A DNA stretch of 64,000 bases from LZORAL124-50-18 sp051208045 (GCA_051208045.1 JBPJFY010000011.1:70347-134346), one strand, 5' to 3'; counted from the first letter of the stretch, positions 51,274 to 59,900 are shown. The notes: a model not told the origin generated them from the letters alone. Made by a program: numbers and translations.

Positions 51274-54024
51274 ATGAACAATAATCCGGAAACTGAAGCA
51301 AAGAACCTATCTGCTCGTGCCCCAGTCATTCTTGTGGACGGCTCGTCTTACCTGTTTCGGGCGTTTCACGCCCTGCCGCCGCTCACTTCATCCAAAGGCC
51401 AGCCAACGGGCGCTGTGCGTGGTGTGATCGCCATGATGAAACGGATGCAGCAGGCTTACCCCCTCTCACGCATTATTGTCGTGTTTGATGCAAAAGGTAA
51501 AAACTTCCGCCATGACCTCTTTCCGGAGTACAAGGCCAACCGCCCGCCAATGCCTGAAGAGCTACGGCAGCAGATCGAACCCATTCACCAGATCATCAAA
51601 GCAATGGGGTTGCCATTACTGATGATCTCGGAAGTCGAAGCGGATGATGTGATCGGCACACTGGCACATCAAGCTACCACGCAAGGGGTTGAGGCGATCA
51701 TTTCTACTGGCGACAAAGACATGGCTCAGCTGGTCTCAGCACATGTCACTCTGATCAATACCATGGACGACTCCCGAATGGACAGACAGGGTGTGATTGA
51801 CAAGTTCGGCGTCGCACCGGAACAAATCATCGATTATCTCGCGTTGATGGGAGACAAGGTGGACAACATTCCCGGTGTTCCCAAGTGTGGTCCCAAAACG
51901 GCCGTCAAATGGCTCACTGAATTTCATTCGCTGCAAGGGGTGATCGATCATGCTGACCAGGTCAAAGGAAAGATAGGCGAGAGCCTGCGAGCAACCCTGG
52001 ATCAACTCCCCTTGTCCTACGCATTGGCCACAATAAAAACCGATGTAGCGCTTCCACAGACACTTAATGAAATCGCGCACACGCCAGAAGACAGAGAGGC
52101 TTTGCTCACACTGTTTAAAGAGTTTGAGTTTAAAAGCTGGGTGCGGGAACTCGATCGCACAACGGGTCCGGAAGAGGAAAACGACTCGGAGGCACCCGTT
52201 GCGGGTTCCACAATTTCCGCGGAGGGCTACGAAACGCTGTTGACCCGGAAAGACTTCGAACGCTGGCTGGATGCACTCAATAAAGCTCCGCTTTTTGCTT
52301 TCGATACGGAAACGACGTCACTGAACTACATGGAAGCTGAAATCGTCGGTATTTCTTTTGCCGTGGCACCGGGAGAAGCTGCTTATGTTCCCCTCGCGCA
52401 TGATTACCTGGGCGCGCCGGAACAGCTGGACAGAGCCTGGGTTCTGGATCAGTTAAAACCGCTACTGGAAGCCGTGCCCGGCAAAATCATTGGCCAGCAC
52501 ATAAAATACGACCGTAATGTACTCGCCAAATACAACATTGCGCTCAATGGCATTGCACACGATACCATGTTGGAGTCCTACATATACAACTCAACGGCGA
52601 CAAGACACGACATGGATAGTCTTTCGCAGCTGTATCTGGGTCACAACACCATCCATTTTGAAGACATCGCCGGTAAGGGCAGCAAGCAACTCACCTTCAA
52701 CCAGATTGAACTTGAAAAAGCTGCGCCTTATGCGGCAGAAGACGCCGACATAACCTTTCGGCTTCACCAGGTTCTCAATGACCGGCTTTCTCGTGACTCC
52801 GTCCAAAAAGTATACACAGACATCGAGCTGCCTCTCGTGCCCGTGCTTTCCCGAATCGAGCAAAACGGGGCGCTCATTGACCGTCAATTGCTGATAAACC
52901 AGAGCGCTGAGCTGGCCACACGCATGGTAGCGCTGGAAAAACAAGCTTTTGACCTCGCTGGAGAAGAATTCAATCTGGGATCACCCAAGCAGCTGCAAGC
53001 GATTTTTTATGACAAATTGGGCTTCAAAGTGCTCAAGAAAACCCCCAAAGGCCAGCCCTCCACGGCAGAACCTGTGTTACAGGAGCTGGCGCTGGAGTAT
53101 GAGCTCCCCAAGGTGCTGCTGGAATATCGAAGCCTGAGCAAGCTCAAATCCACCTATACCGAGAAACTGCCTCTGCAAATTAATCCCGTGAGCGGACGGG
53201 TGCACACCTCCTATCATCAGGCCGTCGCCGCCACGGGCCGACTTTCTTCCACAGATCCCAACCTGCAAAACATACCTATTCGCACGGAAGAAGGCCGGAA
53301 AATTCGACAAGCATTCATCGCCGCCCCGAACCATAAACTCATAGCCGCGGACTACTCGCAGATAGAGCTCCGAATCATGGCGCACCTATCCCAAGACCAG
53401 GGATTACTTACGGCATTCTCAGAGAACAAAGATGTTCATCGAGCCACAGCAGCAGAAGTCTTTCAGGTGGCGGAAGACGGTGTCACGCCAGATCAACGGC
53501 GAAGTGCAAAAGCGATCAATTTTGGGCTGATTTATGGCATGTCGGCATTTGGTTTGAGCCGCCAGCTGGGTATCGAGCGAGGCACGGCCCAAAACTACAT
53601 TGATCTGTACTTCGAACGCTATCCCGGCGTACTCAAATACATGGAAGATACACGCAAACTCGCCCATGATCAGGGATTCGTTTCTACCCTGTTTGGCCGC
53701 AAGCTGCATTTACCGGAAATCAATGCAAAAAACAAAATGCGCCAACAGGCTGCGGAACGCACGGCAATCAATGCTCCCATGCAGGGAACAGCGGCTGACA
53801 TCATCAAACTGGCAATGATACAAGTGGATGACTGGCTGCAACGCGCCGGGCTGGACGCGAAAATCATCATGCAGGTGCATGACGAACTGGTGCTGGAGGC
53901 TCCAGACCATGAAGTAGAAACTGTCAGAGCCGGACTGGTTGAGCACATGTCCTCTGCGGCGTCATTGGCCGTCCCCCTGATTGTTGAAGTTGGCGTAGGC
54001 CTCAACTGGGATCAGGCACACTGA
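51274..54024 (+). CDS. polA: DNA polymerase I
   Basis: Repair and Okazaki-fragment polymerase of 916 residues. Domains: 5' nuclease (~17-300; ILVDGSSYLFRAFHALPPL, STGDKDMAQLV, MGDKVDNIPGVP), 3'-5' exonuclease (~330-530; FDTETTS with both catalytic acids present, HDTMLESYI, YAAEDADITFRL) and polymerase (~535-916; motif A AADYSQIELRIMAH, motif B RRSAKAINFGLIYGMSAFGL, motif C MQVHDELVLEA). All three activities look intact. I use the ATG at 51274 because the family begins near LVDGSSYLFR; the frame stays open 58 codons upstream across the divergent DUF2782 gene. Confidence 0.97.
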   Translation: MNNNPETEAKNLSARAPVILVDGSSYLFRAFHALPPLTSSKGQPTGAVRGVIAMMKRMQQAYPLSRIIVVFDAKGKNFRHDLFPEYKANRPPMPEELRQQIEPIHQIIKAMGLPLLMISEVEADDVIGTLAHQATTQGVEAIISTGDKDMAQLVSAHVTLINTMDDSRMDRQGVIDKFGVAPEQIIDYLALMGDKVDNIPGVPKCGPKTAVKWLTEFHSLQGVIDHADQVKGKIGESLRATLDQLPLSYALATIKTDVALPQTLNEIAHTPEDREALLTLFKEFEFKSWVRELDRTTGPEEENDSEAPVAGSTISAEGYETLLTRKDFERWLDALNKAPLFAFDTETTSLNYMEAEIVGISFAVAPGEAAYVPLAHDYLGAPEQLDRAWVLDQLKPLLEAVPGKIIGQHIKYDRNVLAKYNIALNGIAHDTMLESYIYNSTATRHDMDSLSQLYLGHNTIHFEDIAGKGSKQLTFNQIELEKAAPYAAEDADITFRLHQVLNDRLSRDSVQKVYTDIELPLVPVLSRIEQNGALIDRQLLINQSAELATRMVALEKQAFDLAGEEFNLGSPKQLQAIFYDKLGFKVLKKTPKGQPSTAEPVLQELALEYELPKVLLEYRSLSKLKSTYTEKLPLQINPVSGRVHTSYHQAVAATGRLSSTDPNLQNIPIRTEEGRKIRQAFIAAPNHKLIAADYSQIELRIMAHLSQDQGLLTAFSENKDVHRATAAEVFQVAEDGVTPDQRRSAKAINFGLIYGMSAFGLSRQLGIERGTAQNYIDLYFERYPGVLKYMEDTRKLAHDQGFVSTLFGRKLHLPEINAKNKMRQQAAERTAINAPMQGTAADIIKLAMIQVDDWLQRAGLDAKIIMQVHDELVLEAPDHEVETVRAGLVEHMSSAASLAVPLIVEVGVGLNWDQAH

Positions 54025-54113
54025 TCCCTGAAATGTGAAGCAACGCACATCCGCCCGGAACGTCTGCCGATAAGAATATTTGCTCTACTTCGTTTTTCGT
54101 ATCATTTCCACGA

Positions 54114-54160
54114 GATCAATTACCACACCCAAAGTGGTACACAATGCTTGGTAATTGATC
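54114..54160 (+). promoter_or_regulatory. Nested inverted repeats upstream of the AAR-like gene
   Basis: Outer perfect 11-bp arms GATCAATTACC (54114-54124) and GGTAATTGATC (54150-54160) enclose an inner dyad TACCAC-N7-GTGGTA (54121-54139). The inner left arm overlaps the outer left arm, so in RNA the two hairpins exclude each other; in DNA they could be regulator sites. The element lies 120 bases before the start codon. No T-run follows. Confidence 0.65.
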
Positions 54161-54279
54161 TATGCAAAGACATTGACTTGCTGAATCCGCTTAAAATGGA
54201 TGCACAACCGGAAAGGCAGTTACCCATCTCAGATTTTGCAAGGTAAACCTCTACATAACGAAGATAAATAGGAAAGATG

Positions 54280-56409
54280 ATGAAAACAGTCGTGAGCATC
54301 AGTTTGGGCCCGGAAAGCCTCAATTATGATTTCAAAACCGCATTTCTCGGACAGGAATTCCGGGTCGTTCGTATTGGGACCAATCAGGACACAGAGAAAG
54401 CCAGAAAGCTTCTCCATGAGTGGGAAAGCAAAGCCGACGCGATTGGGCTGGGCATGGTCAGAGACCACCAGAAAGTCGGCCCGTACAAGTTCACCCAGAA
54501 GCCCACGAAAGAGCTGGAAGGTCTGGTGACAAAAATCCCGGTGACCACCGGGGCGGCTCTGCGTGAAATTCTTCATGACTGGTCAATTCGCCATACTCAG
54601 AAAGAAAGCCGTAACGTATTTAACAATGCGCGCGCATTATTTTTCAGCGGCATGACCAACTACCGGGCAGCCCGTGTATTTTCAGAGTACTCAGAAAACC
54701 TGATGTTCGCCGATCCGGTCATCCAGCTGGGCGTACCCAAACTGCTCACGTCACTGCAAGCGCTTGAACTCTATGCGTCCGGCAGCCACCAGTTACTCAA
54801 GTGGACACCGCCACACGTACTTTCTCCGACTCTGGCCCCGGTGAAAGAATGGAATCACTTTATTCTGCGACGCGCCATGCAGAAGGCTGATGTCATTGCG
54901 GCCCGCTATGATGAGCTGGAAGCGTTCAGCATGGAAGAGCTTGGTGGTAAGACTCTGCTGACGTCGACTATCTCTGACGAACGTCTGAAAGCGTTGGGAG
55001 AAAAAGGTGTCGATATGGTCATCGACTACACGCCACAGATTTTTGATGAAGTCGTCGGCATCAACGTTCTGGAGGCCATGATACTGGCCGCGCTGAACAA
55101 GAAAACCGGACAGATTTCCGATGATGATCTGCTTGAAATTATCACTGATCTGGGCATCGAGCCCAGAATTCTGTACCCGAATGGTGTGAAGAAAAAAGCG
55201 CGCTTTGCCTTCGTCATTCACCCGTTGTCGCAGCGCTACCTGGCAAACCAGAAGCCGTTAGACACAATTTCCAAATATGCACCCTCCCAGGTAATGAATA
55301 CCGTGGAGAAGTTACTCGCCTATTCTCCCCCATTTATCTACTCCAAAGTGTCAGGTATCAAATCACCCACCGGCGCTGAGGCAGAGGGCTGGTTGATTAC
55401 CGTGGGTGGCACACCGAAGGAAATCATGGCACACAGTCCGGAGTTTACGTATCGACGACTCTTGGCCGCTGCCCGCATGGCGAAAAGAATGGGTGCTCAA
55501 ATTATGGGGTTGGGAGCGTTCACTAAAGTGGTTGGAGATGCAGGCATCACGGTAGCCAAGCGTGCCCCCCTACCCATCACTACGGGTAATAGCTACAGTG
55601 CCTCCGGTGCATTGTGGGCAGCGCATGACGCCATGGCACGACTGGGCCTGGTTGAGATTGGCCCGAACAACAAGGTGAAAGGCAAAACCATGGTCGTCGG
55701 TGCGACCGGCGCAATTGGTTCTGTGTGCGCCCGGTTGTTGGCCAAAGCCTTCGATGAAGTGTATATGGTCGCCCCGGAAAGCGCCAAACTGCTCTCGCTA
55801 AAAGAGGAGATTCTGGAGGAGACGCCCAACGCAGTCATTCATATTTCCACTTACGCCGACAAAAATCTCAGCGACATGGACATGGTCGTGACTGCCACAT
55901 CGGGTGCAGGCAAGAAAATTCTCGATATCATGAAAGTGAAGCCGGGCTGCGTTATCACCGATGTGGCACGTCCCCTGGATATTCCTGCCAGCGATGTAGC
56001 TAAGCGACCCGATGTACTCGTGATCGAATCCGGGGAGATTGAATTGCCGGGCGAAGTACGTATGAAAGAAATTGGCCTCCCCCCCAAGGTTGCCTATGCC
56101 TGTCTCGCTGAAACGATTGTGCTGGCATTGGAGGGCCGCTTCGAAAACTTCACCCTCGGCAGAAACATCGAATGGGAGAAGGTACGTGAAATCTACAAGA
56201 TGGGCCTCAAGCATGGTATGAAGCTCGCGTCCATTTCCGGCGTCAATGGCGTGTACACTGACGAAGATCTATCACGCGTACGGACACTTGCATTGGAAAA
56301 ACGCGTTGCGCAAAACAAGCAGGTAACCAGCGCTCCAGAAGGAGAAACCAAGAAGCCGGCTACACGCCGAAAATCTTCTGCTTCCCGCAGGCCTGCGAAA
56401 ACAGCTTAG
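54280..56409 (+). CDS. Long protein with acyl-ACP-reductase (AAR)-like C-terminal half
   Basis: A 709-residue protein. The second half (~350-670) follows cyanobacterial long-chain acyl-ACP reductase: LPITTGNSYSASGALWAAHD, Rossmann loop VGATGAIGSVCARLL near 470, ESGEIELPGEV, then VAYACLAETIVLALEGRF and NFTLGRN. Cys608 in ACLAE aligns with the cysteine reported as acylated in S. elongatus AAR (Cys294, from memory). The N-terminal ~340 residues have no counterpart in AAR (340 residues in total) and I do not recognise them. A basic tail (KKPATRRKSSASRRPAK) ends the chain. Reduction of an acyl thioester to aldehyde is plausible but unproven. AGGA lies seven bases before the second of two ATGs, taken as start. 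Monocistronic. Confidence 0.75.
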   Translation: MKTVVSISLGPESLNYDFKTAFLGQEFRVVRIGTNQDTEKARKLLHEWESKADAIGLGMVRDHQKVGPYKFTQKPTKELEGLVTKIPVTTGAALREILHDWSIRHTQKESRNVFNNARALFFSGMTNYRAARVFSEYSENLMFADPVIQLGVPKLLTSLQALELYASGSHQLLKWTPPHVLSPTLAPVKEWNHFILRRAMQKADVIAARYDELEAFSMEELGGKTLLTSTISDERLKALGEKGVDMVIDYTPQIFDEVVGINVLEAMILAALNKKTGQISDDDLLEIITDLGIEPRILYPNGVKKKARFAFVIHPLSQRYLANQKPLDTISKYAPSQVMNTVEKLLAYSPPFIYSKVSGIKSPTGAEAEGWLITVGGTPKEIMAHSPEFTYRRLLAAARMAKRMGAQIMGLGAFTKVVGDAGITVAKRAPLPITTGNSYSASGALWAAHDAMARLGLVEIGPNNKVKGKTMVVGATGAIGSVCARLLAKAFDEVYMVAPESAKLLSLKEEILEETPNAVIHISTYADKNLSDMDMVVTATSGAGKKILDIMKVKPGCVITDVARPLDIPASDVAKRPDVLVIESGEIELPGEVRMKEIGLPPKVAYACLAETIVLALEGRFENFTLGRNIEWEKVREIYKMGLKHGMKLASISGVNGVYTDEDLSRVRTLALEKRVAQNKQVTSAPEGETKKPATRRKSSASRRPAKTA

Positions 56410-56436
56410 TGTCCAAAGATTAAACCAAAAAAAAAC

Positions 56437-56455
56437 GGCGGGCATCCTGCCCGCC
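56437..56455 (-). terminator. GC-rich hairpin after the AAR-like gene
   Basis: 8-bp stem GGCGGGCA / TGCCCGCC with a 3-base loop. The A-run on its left makes it a classic terminator for leftward transcription, yet no leftward gene precedes it; for the rightward AAR-like gene (28 bases upstream) no T-run follows. It may block antisense transcription from the kinase side or define the mRNA 3' end. Confidence 0.65.
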
Positions 56456-56618
56456 TAACCTTACTGCACTAGAGAAGTTGCCTTGGGAAACATCGATAAT
56501 CTCTGCTCTTAACTTATAGTGCGACAATCGCCCAACTCCCCCCTCAAATAACTTCAAGAAATACCTAATTTGCGCTATGGTTTGTGGATAACCTCTCAAA
56601 AACAGAAGAACGTGTCTC

Positions 56619-57167
56619 ATGGATAGAATAGAAACGCTGTTGAAGCAATGGTCAGAAGGCAATGATGCGGCCAAAAATGAACTCGTCTCGTTGCTCTACC
56701 CCGAATTAAGAAAGGCTGCACAATACCAGTTCTCGAAAGAAAAACCCGACCACACGATGCAGGCCACAGCGCTAGTCAATGAAGCCTACGAGAAACTCAT
56801 CAAAGTAGACACCGACTGGCAAGGTAAAACACACTTTCTCAATCTCTCCGCCAAGATTATGCGGCAGATTCTGGTGGATTTTGCCAGAAGTAAGAGCCGG
56901 CATAAGCGCGGCGGCGACATGCTCAAAGTCACACTGGTTGAAAGCAGCGCACAAACTGATGAGGATGATCTGGATGTCATGGCGCTGGATGAAGCGCTGA
57001 AAATCCTTGAGAAACGCGATGCGGTGGCAGCCAGTATGATTGAACAACGCGCCTTTGCAGGAATGACCAATCAACAAATCGCTGATGCACAAGGGGTATC
57101 CATCGCTACGGTTGAACGCAAAATTCAGTTTGCCAAAGCTTGGCTCTTTAAGCAATTGGCTCAATAA
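56619..57167 (+). CDS. ECF-type RNA polymerase sigma factor
   Basis: A 182-residue sigma factor with region 2 (LLYPELRKAAQYQFSKEKP, MQATALVNEAYEKLI, FLNLSAKIMRQILVDFARSK) and region 4 (MIEQRAFAGMTNQQIADAQG, VSIATVERKIQFAKAWLFKQ). The LRKAA, LVNEAYEKL and ARSKSRHKRGG features mark the TIGR02999-type ECF group, in which genes for Ser/Thr kinases, not anti-sigma factors, lie nearby. Here a kinase gene is encoded convergently 72 bases away. Regulation of this sigma by phosphorylation is therefore likely, as known for ECF43-like pairs. No anti-sigma gene is adjacent. Confidence 0.92.
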   Translation: MDRIETLLKQWSEGNDAAKNELVSLLYPELRKAAQYQFSKEKPDHTMQATALVNEAYEKLIKVDTDWQGKTHFLNLSAKIMRQILVDFARSKSRHKRGGDMLKVTLVESSAQTDEDDLDVMALDEALKILEKRDAVAASMIEQRAFAGMTNQQIADAQGVSIATVERKIQFAKAWLFKQLAQ

Positions 57168-57171
57168 CTGA

Positions 57172-57221
57172 GCACTTAAGGGAAACAGGTACTCAAGGGA
57201 AAAGGCGCTCAAGAGAAACAG
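57172..57221. repeat. Three imperfect 16-17-bp tandem repeats
   Basis: Units at 57172, 57189 and 57205 share the pattern G-AC/GC-T-AAGGGAAA-AG (GCACTTAAGGGAAACAG and two variants). They fill the short gap between the convergent ECF sigma and kinase genes. No hairpin with a T-run is present there. Confidence 0.7.
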
Positions 57222-57239
57222 GCACCCGAGACGACATAC

Positions 57240-58268
57240 TCAGGGAGACACCGAACGAACGAGCAATGGAATTTTATCCATAATTTCATTCAAACTTTGT
57301 GGCCTGTTTTCCGGCTTCTTTTGCAAGAGAAATTGCAGGAAACGATCGATGTAATGGTTCAAATCAGTGTTGATCTTGGAGGCAGGCAGAGGTTCTGTTT
57401 TCAGAATACTCTGTTGCATATCGTAAAAATTCTTTCCTGCAAATGGCAACTTGCCCGTTAACAGCTCATAAAGCATAACCCCAAGAGACCACATATCAGC
57501 GCGGTAGTCTACCGACGTGCCAATCCACTGCTCAGGTGACATATAGGCGGGAGAACCCAGTCGAATACCAGTTGCAGTCAGCGTAGACGCGGCATCTTTG
57601 GCGATACCAAAATCAATGATTTTGATTACCCCGTTTTCCAGCATAACGTTCGAAGGTTTGATGTCACGATGGCAAATGCCCCGATCATGGGCACACTTTA
57701 AGCCACGACAAATCTGGTCAAAAATATGAAAAGCCTGGGAAACCGTTAAGCGATACTTCTCAAGAATCTCGGAAAGCACACGACCACTGCAAAAGTCCAT
57801 AAGCAAATAGGGCACCCCATCCGAGCTGGTAAAAAAACCGTACATACGATTGATGTTAGGATGAATCAACTGCTCAGTGACCTCTGCTTCCTTCTTGAAC
57901 CGCGCAAGAATCTCTTCATCCTCGCTGAAAACCAGGGGCAAGCACTTAACTGCAAACTCTTTCCCCCACTCATTCTCGACCTTATACACCTCACCGGTGG
58001 CCCCACGACTGATCAACCCAATAATGCGATAATCGTCAATTCCATCGTCCCGAGAGAAGGTCTTCGGCGTGTTCTGGCCTTCCAGCCACGATTTTTCGAG
58101 TGCCACATCATTGGCATCCAGAAGTTCATCGACTTCCTGGCGCAACAAGGCGTCATCACCACACGCTTGCTCAAGATAGGCCTCACGAGCAGCAGCATCC
58201 ATTGTGGAAGCTTCCGTGAAAATATCTTCCAACTTATTCCATCGTTCTTCTTCTGATAGTGCCGTCAT
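57240..58268 (-). CDS. Serine/threonine protein kinase partnered with the ECF sigma factor
   Basis: A 342-residue soluble kinase. Residues 1-75 form the N-terminal helical region common to this group (WNKLEDIFTEASTMDAAARE, DDALLRQEVDELLDAND). The kinase domain (~78-335) has all key residues: glycine loop GLISRGATGEVYK, Lys in FAVKCLPLV, HRDIKPSNVM, DFGIAKDAAS, SPAYMSPEQWIG and the GVMLYELLTGKLPF helix. There is no TM helix or PASTA sensor. The N-terminal segment is the type seen in kinases linked to TIGR02999 ECF factors. It faces the sigma gene tail-to-tail across tandem repeats, and probably phosphorylates the sigma factor. Confidence 0.92.
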   Translation of the reverse strand: MTALSEEERWNKLEDIFTEASTMDAAAREAYLEQACGDDALLRQEVDELLDANDVALEKSWLEGQNTPKTFSRDDGIDDYRIIGLISRGATGEVYKVENEWGKEFAVKCLPLVFSEDEEILARFKKEAEVTEQLIHPNINRMYGFFTSSDGVPYLLMDFCSGRVLSEILEKYRLTVSQAFHIFDQICRGLKCAHDRGICHRDIKPSNVMLENGVIKIIDFGIAKDAASTLTATGIRLGSPAYMSPEQWIGTSVDYRADMWSLGVMLYELLTGKLPFAGKNFYDMQQSILKTEPLPASKINTDLNHYIDRFLQFLLQKKPENRPQSLNEIMDKIPLLVRSVSP

Positions 58269-58364
58269 CGCGGTTTCCTTTTATTGTGCTTTACAGAAGA
58301 CCCACCCACTCCCAAGTATACACAACCTTTTAACGCACACGCCGCTTGATTTACAGATTTTGAG

Positions 58365-58379
58365 CGACACTTTTTGTCG
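58365..58379. promoter_or_regulatory. Short dyad upstream of the 47-residue ORF
   Basis: CGACA-N5-TGTCG, a perfect 5-bp dyad 71 bases before the small ORF and ~97 bases from the kinase start. It could be an operator for either of the divergent genes. Confidence 0.35.
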
Positions 58380-58450
58380 TTACATTAGGTATTCTTATCA
58401 TCACCAGCAAAACAATTGCTGAGACCACACTGACTTAGAAGGAAATGACA

Positions 58451-58594
58451 ATGTATAAAGTCAACGCATTTACAGAGAAAGGCACAAAGTTCCGATTTCG
58501 CGTTCAAGGCAACACAATTCGCGAAGTTCACCGGATCATTGATGAATTGTTCAAAGGGAAAACCATGCGCCTGATTTTGGTGGAGCCGGTTTGA
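58451..58594 (+). CDS. Small hypothetical protein (47 residues)
   Basis: ATG preceded at eight bases by AGGA (GAAGGAAATGACA). The 47 residues start MYKVNAFTEKGTKFRFRVQG and end MRLILVEPV. They suggest two beta strands, a helix (REVHRIIDELFKG) and a final strand, a compact fold with net positive charge and no membrane segment. I do not recognise a family. It is the only plausible gene in the 400 bases between the divergent kinase and the alcohol dehydrogenase, and a hairpin lies just behind it. The RBS, the ordered amphipathic pattern and the hairpin favour a real gene over chance. Confidence 0.6.
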   Translation: MYKVNAFTEKGTKFRFRVQGNTIREVHRIIDELFKGKTMRLILVEPV

Positions 58595-58619
58595 AGAAGA
58601 AAATGTTGAAGTGTTTATA

Positions 58620-58650
58620 AAGTGCCACACGAATCCAGTTCATGTGGCAC
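58620..58650 (+). terminator. Hairpin after the 47-residue ORF
   Basis: Stem AGTGCCACA / TGTGGCACT extended by GAA / TTC after single mismatched bases; loop of five bases. No T-run follows. It lies 25 bases after the small ORF and 41 before the alcohol dehydrogenase stop, so it can serve either convergent unit. Confidence 0.5.
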
Positions 58651-58691
58651 TATGCCGAGACTAGCTCGTTCAAATGTAGTAATTCAGATGA

Positions 58692-59900
58692 TCACGCAAC
58701 CATCTTTTGGATGAGACGCTCGCAGGTTTCCTGATCCATATATTTGGGCACAGGATAGTTCAGGTGAGCTTCTTTCAACGCTGCTTTCGCTATGGCCGGA
58801 ATATCATTTGCTTTCAAGGCATCCAATTTTTCCGGAATATCAAACTCCTTCAACAGGTTGCGCACATGGTCAATAAACTTTTGAGCCAACTGCTCATTGG
58901 TTTCACGGCCTTTCTTCAAACCACTCACTATTGCCAGTTCAGCCAACTTGTCCACGATGTTTTCTTTAGAGTATTCCAAGACGTAAGGAAGCACGATGGC
59001 ATTACCCAAACCATGAGGCGTTTTGTAGTAAGCGCCAAAGTTATGTGAAATCGCGTGCACATAACCCAGGCTGGCTTTAGTAAAGGCCAAACCCGCGTAA
59101 TAGGAAGCCAGAGCCATACTGTGCCGAGCCTTCACATCACCACCATTTTTCACCGCCTGTGGCAAAAACTCCATAATCAGCTTGGTCGCAGCGATGGCAT
59201 AACCATTCGTTTCATGGGTGGCATTCTCAGATATAAAGGCTTCCACAGCATGCGTCAACGCATCCATTCCGGTGGCAGCGGTAACCGGCGCGGGAAGACC
59301 TGTCATGAGAGAAGCATCCAGAGCAGCACCCATCGGCACCAGCTTTGGATCCACCAAAGGCGTTTTCTGGTGGCTGACCGGATCAGAAACCACGGCCGCA
59401 ACGGTCACTTCAGAACCTGTGCCTGCTGTCGTAGGAATTGCGAACAAAGGGGCCGGTGGCGTCCAGACCTTGAACATGCCTGCAAGTTTTTTAACCGGGC
59501 GATTATTTGTCGCACGCGCCGCAATAACTTTTGCACAATCAATCGGCGATCCGCCACCGACTGCCAGGATAGCATCACAGCCGTTCTGGCGATAAATTTT
59601 CAGCCCTTCTTCAACCTGATCATACGTCGGGTCAGGTAGCACACCATCGTAAATCGCAATTTTTACCCCGTGCTTTTTCAGGGTGTCTTCAATTTTTTTA
59701 AGAAGCCCGAGTTTAACCAGCATCTTATCCGTCACAATCAGTAGTTTCTGGGTACCCATTTGTGCAATCGACTCACACAGTTCCAGGGAAGAATCTTCAC
59801 CAGTAAACAGTGTGGGTTTGGGCATCGGCACATACTTCGCCGCAATTTTAAAGGCCCCCATGAGTCCTTTATAACCTTTAACCTGAAGAGAAAATAGCAT
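58692..59900 (-). CDS. Iron-containing alcohol dehydrogenase (group III)
   Basis: NAD(P)-dependent alcohol/aldehyde oxidoreductase of 402 residues. Cofactor motif AVGGGSPIDCAKV near 110, AIPTTAGTGSEVT near 150, and iron ligands in LDASLMTGLPAPVTAATGMD (Asp), DALTHAVEAF (His), YVHAISHNFGAYY (His) and TPHGLGNAIVLP (His). All four are present. Such enzymes interconvert long- or short-chain alcohols and aldehydes, which fits the fatty-alcohol theme of the window, but chain length cannot be read. The ATG at 59900 follows AAAGG; the frame extends 44 codons upstream without family similarity. The gene is monocistronic. Confidence 0.93.
   Translation of the reverse strand: MLFSLQVKGYKGLMGAFKIAAKYVPMPKPTLFTGEDSSLELCESIAQMGTQKLLIVTDKMLVKLGLLKKIEDTLKKHGVKIAIYDGVLPDPTYDQVEEGLKIYRQNGCDAILAVGGGSPIDCAKVIAARATNNRPVKKLAGMFKVWTPPAPLFAIPTTAGTGSEVTVAAVVSDPVSHQKTPLVDPKLVPMGAALDASLMTGLPAPVTAATGMDALTHAVEAFISENATHETNGYAIAATKLIMEFLPQAVKNGGDVKARHSMALASYYAGLAFTKASLGYVHAISHNFGAYYKTPHGLGNAIVLPYVLEYSKENIVDKLAELAIVSGLKKGRETNEQLAQKFIDHVRNLLKEFDIPEKLDALKANDIPAIAKAALKEAHLNYPVPKYMDQETCERLIQKMVA

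Noticed and set aside
56420..56674. 84-codon leftward frame over the ECF sigma start
   Set aside because: Overlaps the sigma gene and its promoter, has no ribosome site or domain pattern. The leftward terminator at 56437 is reported separately.
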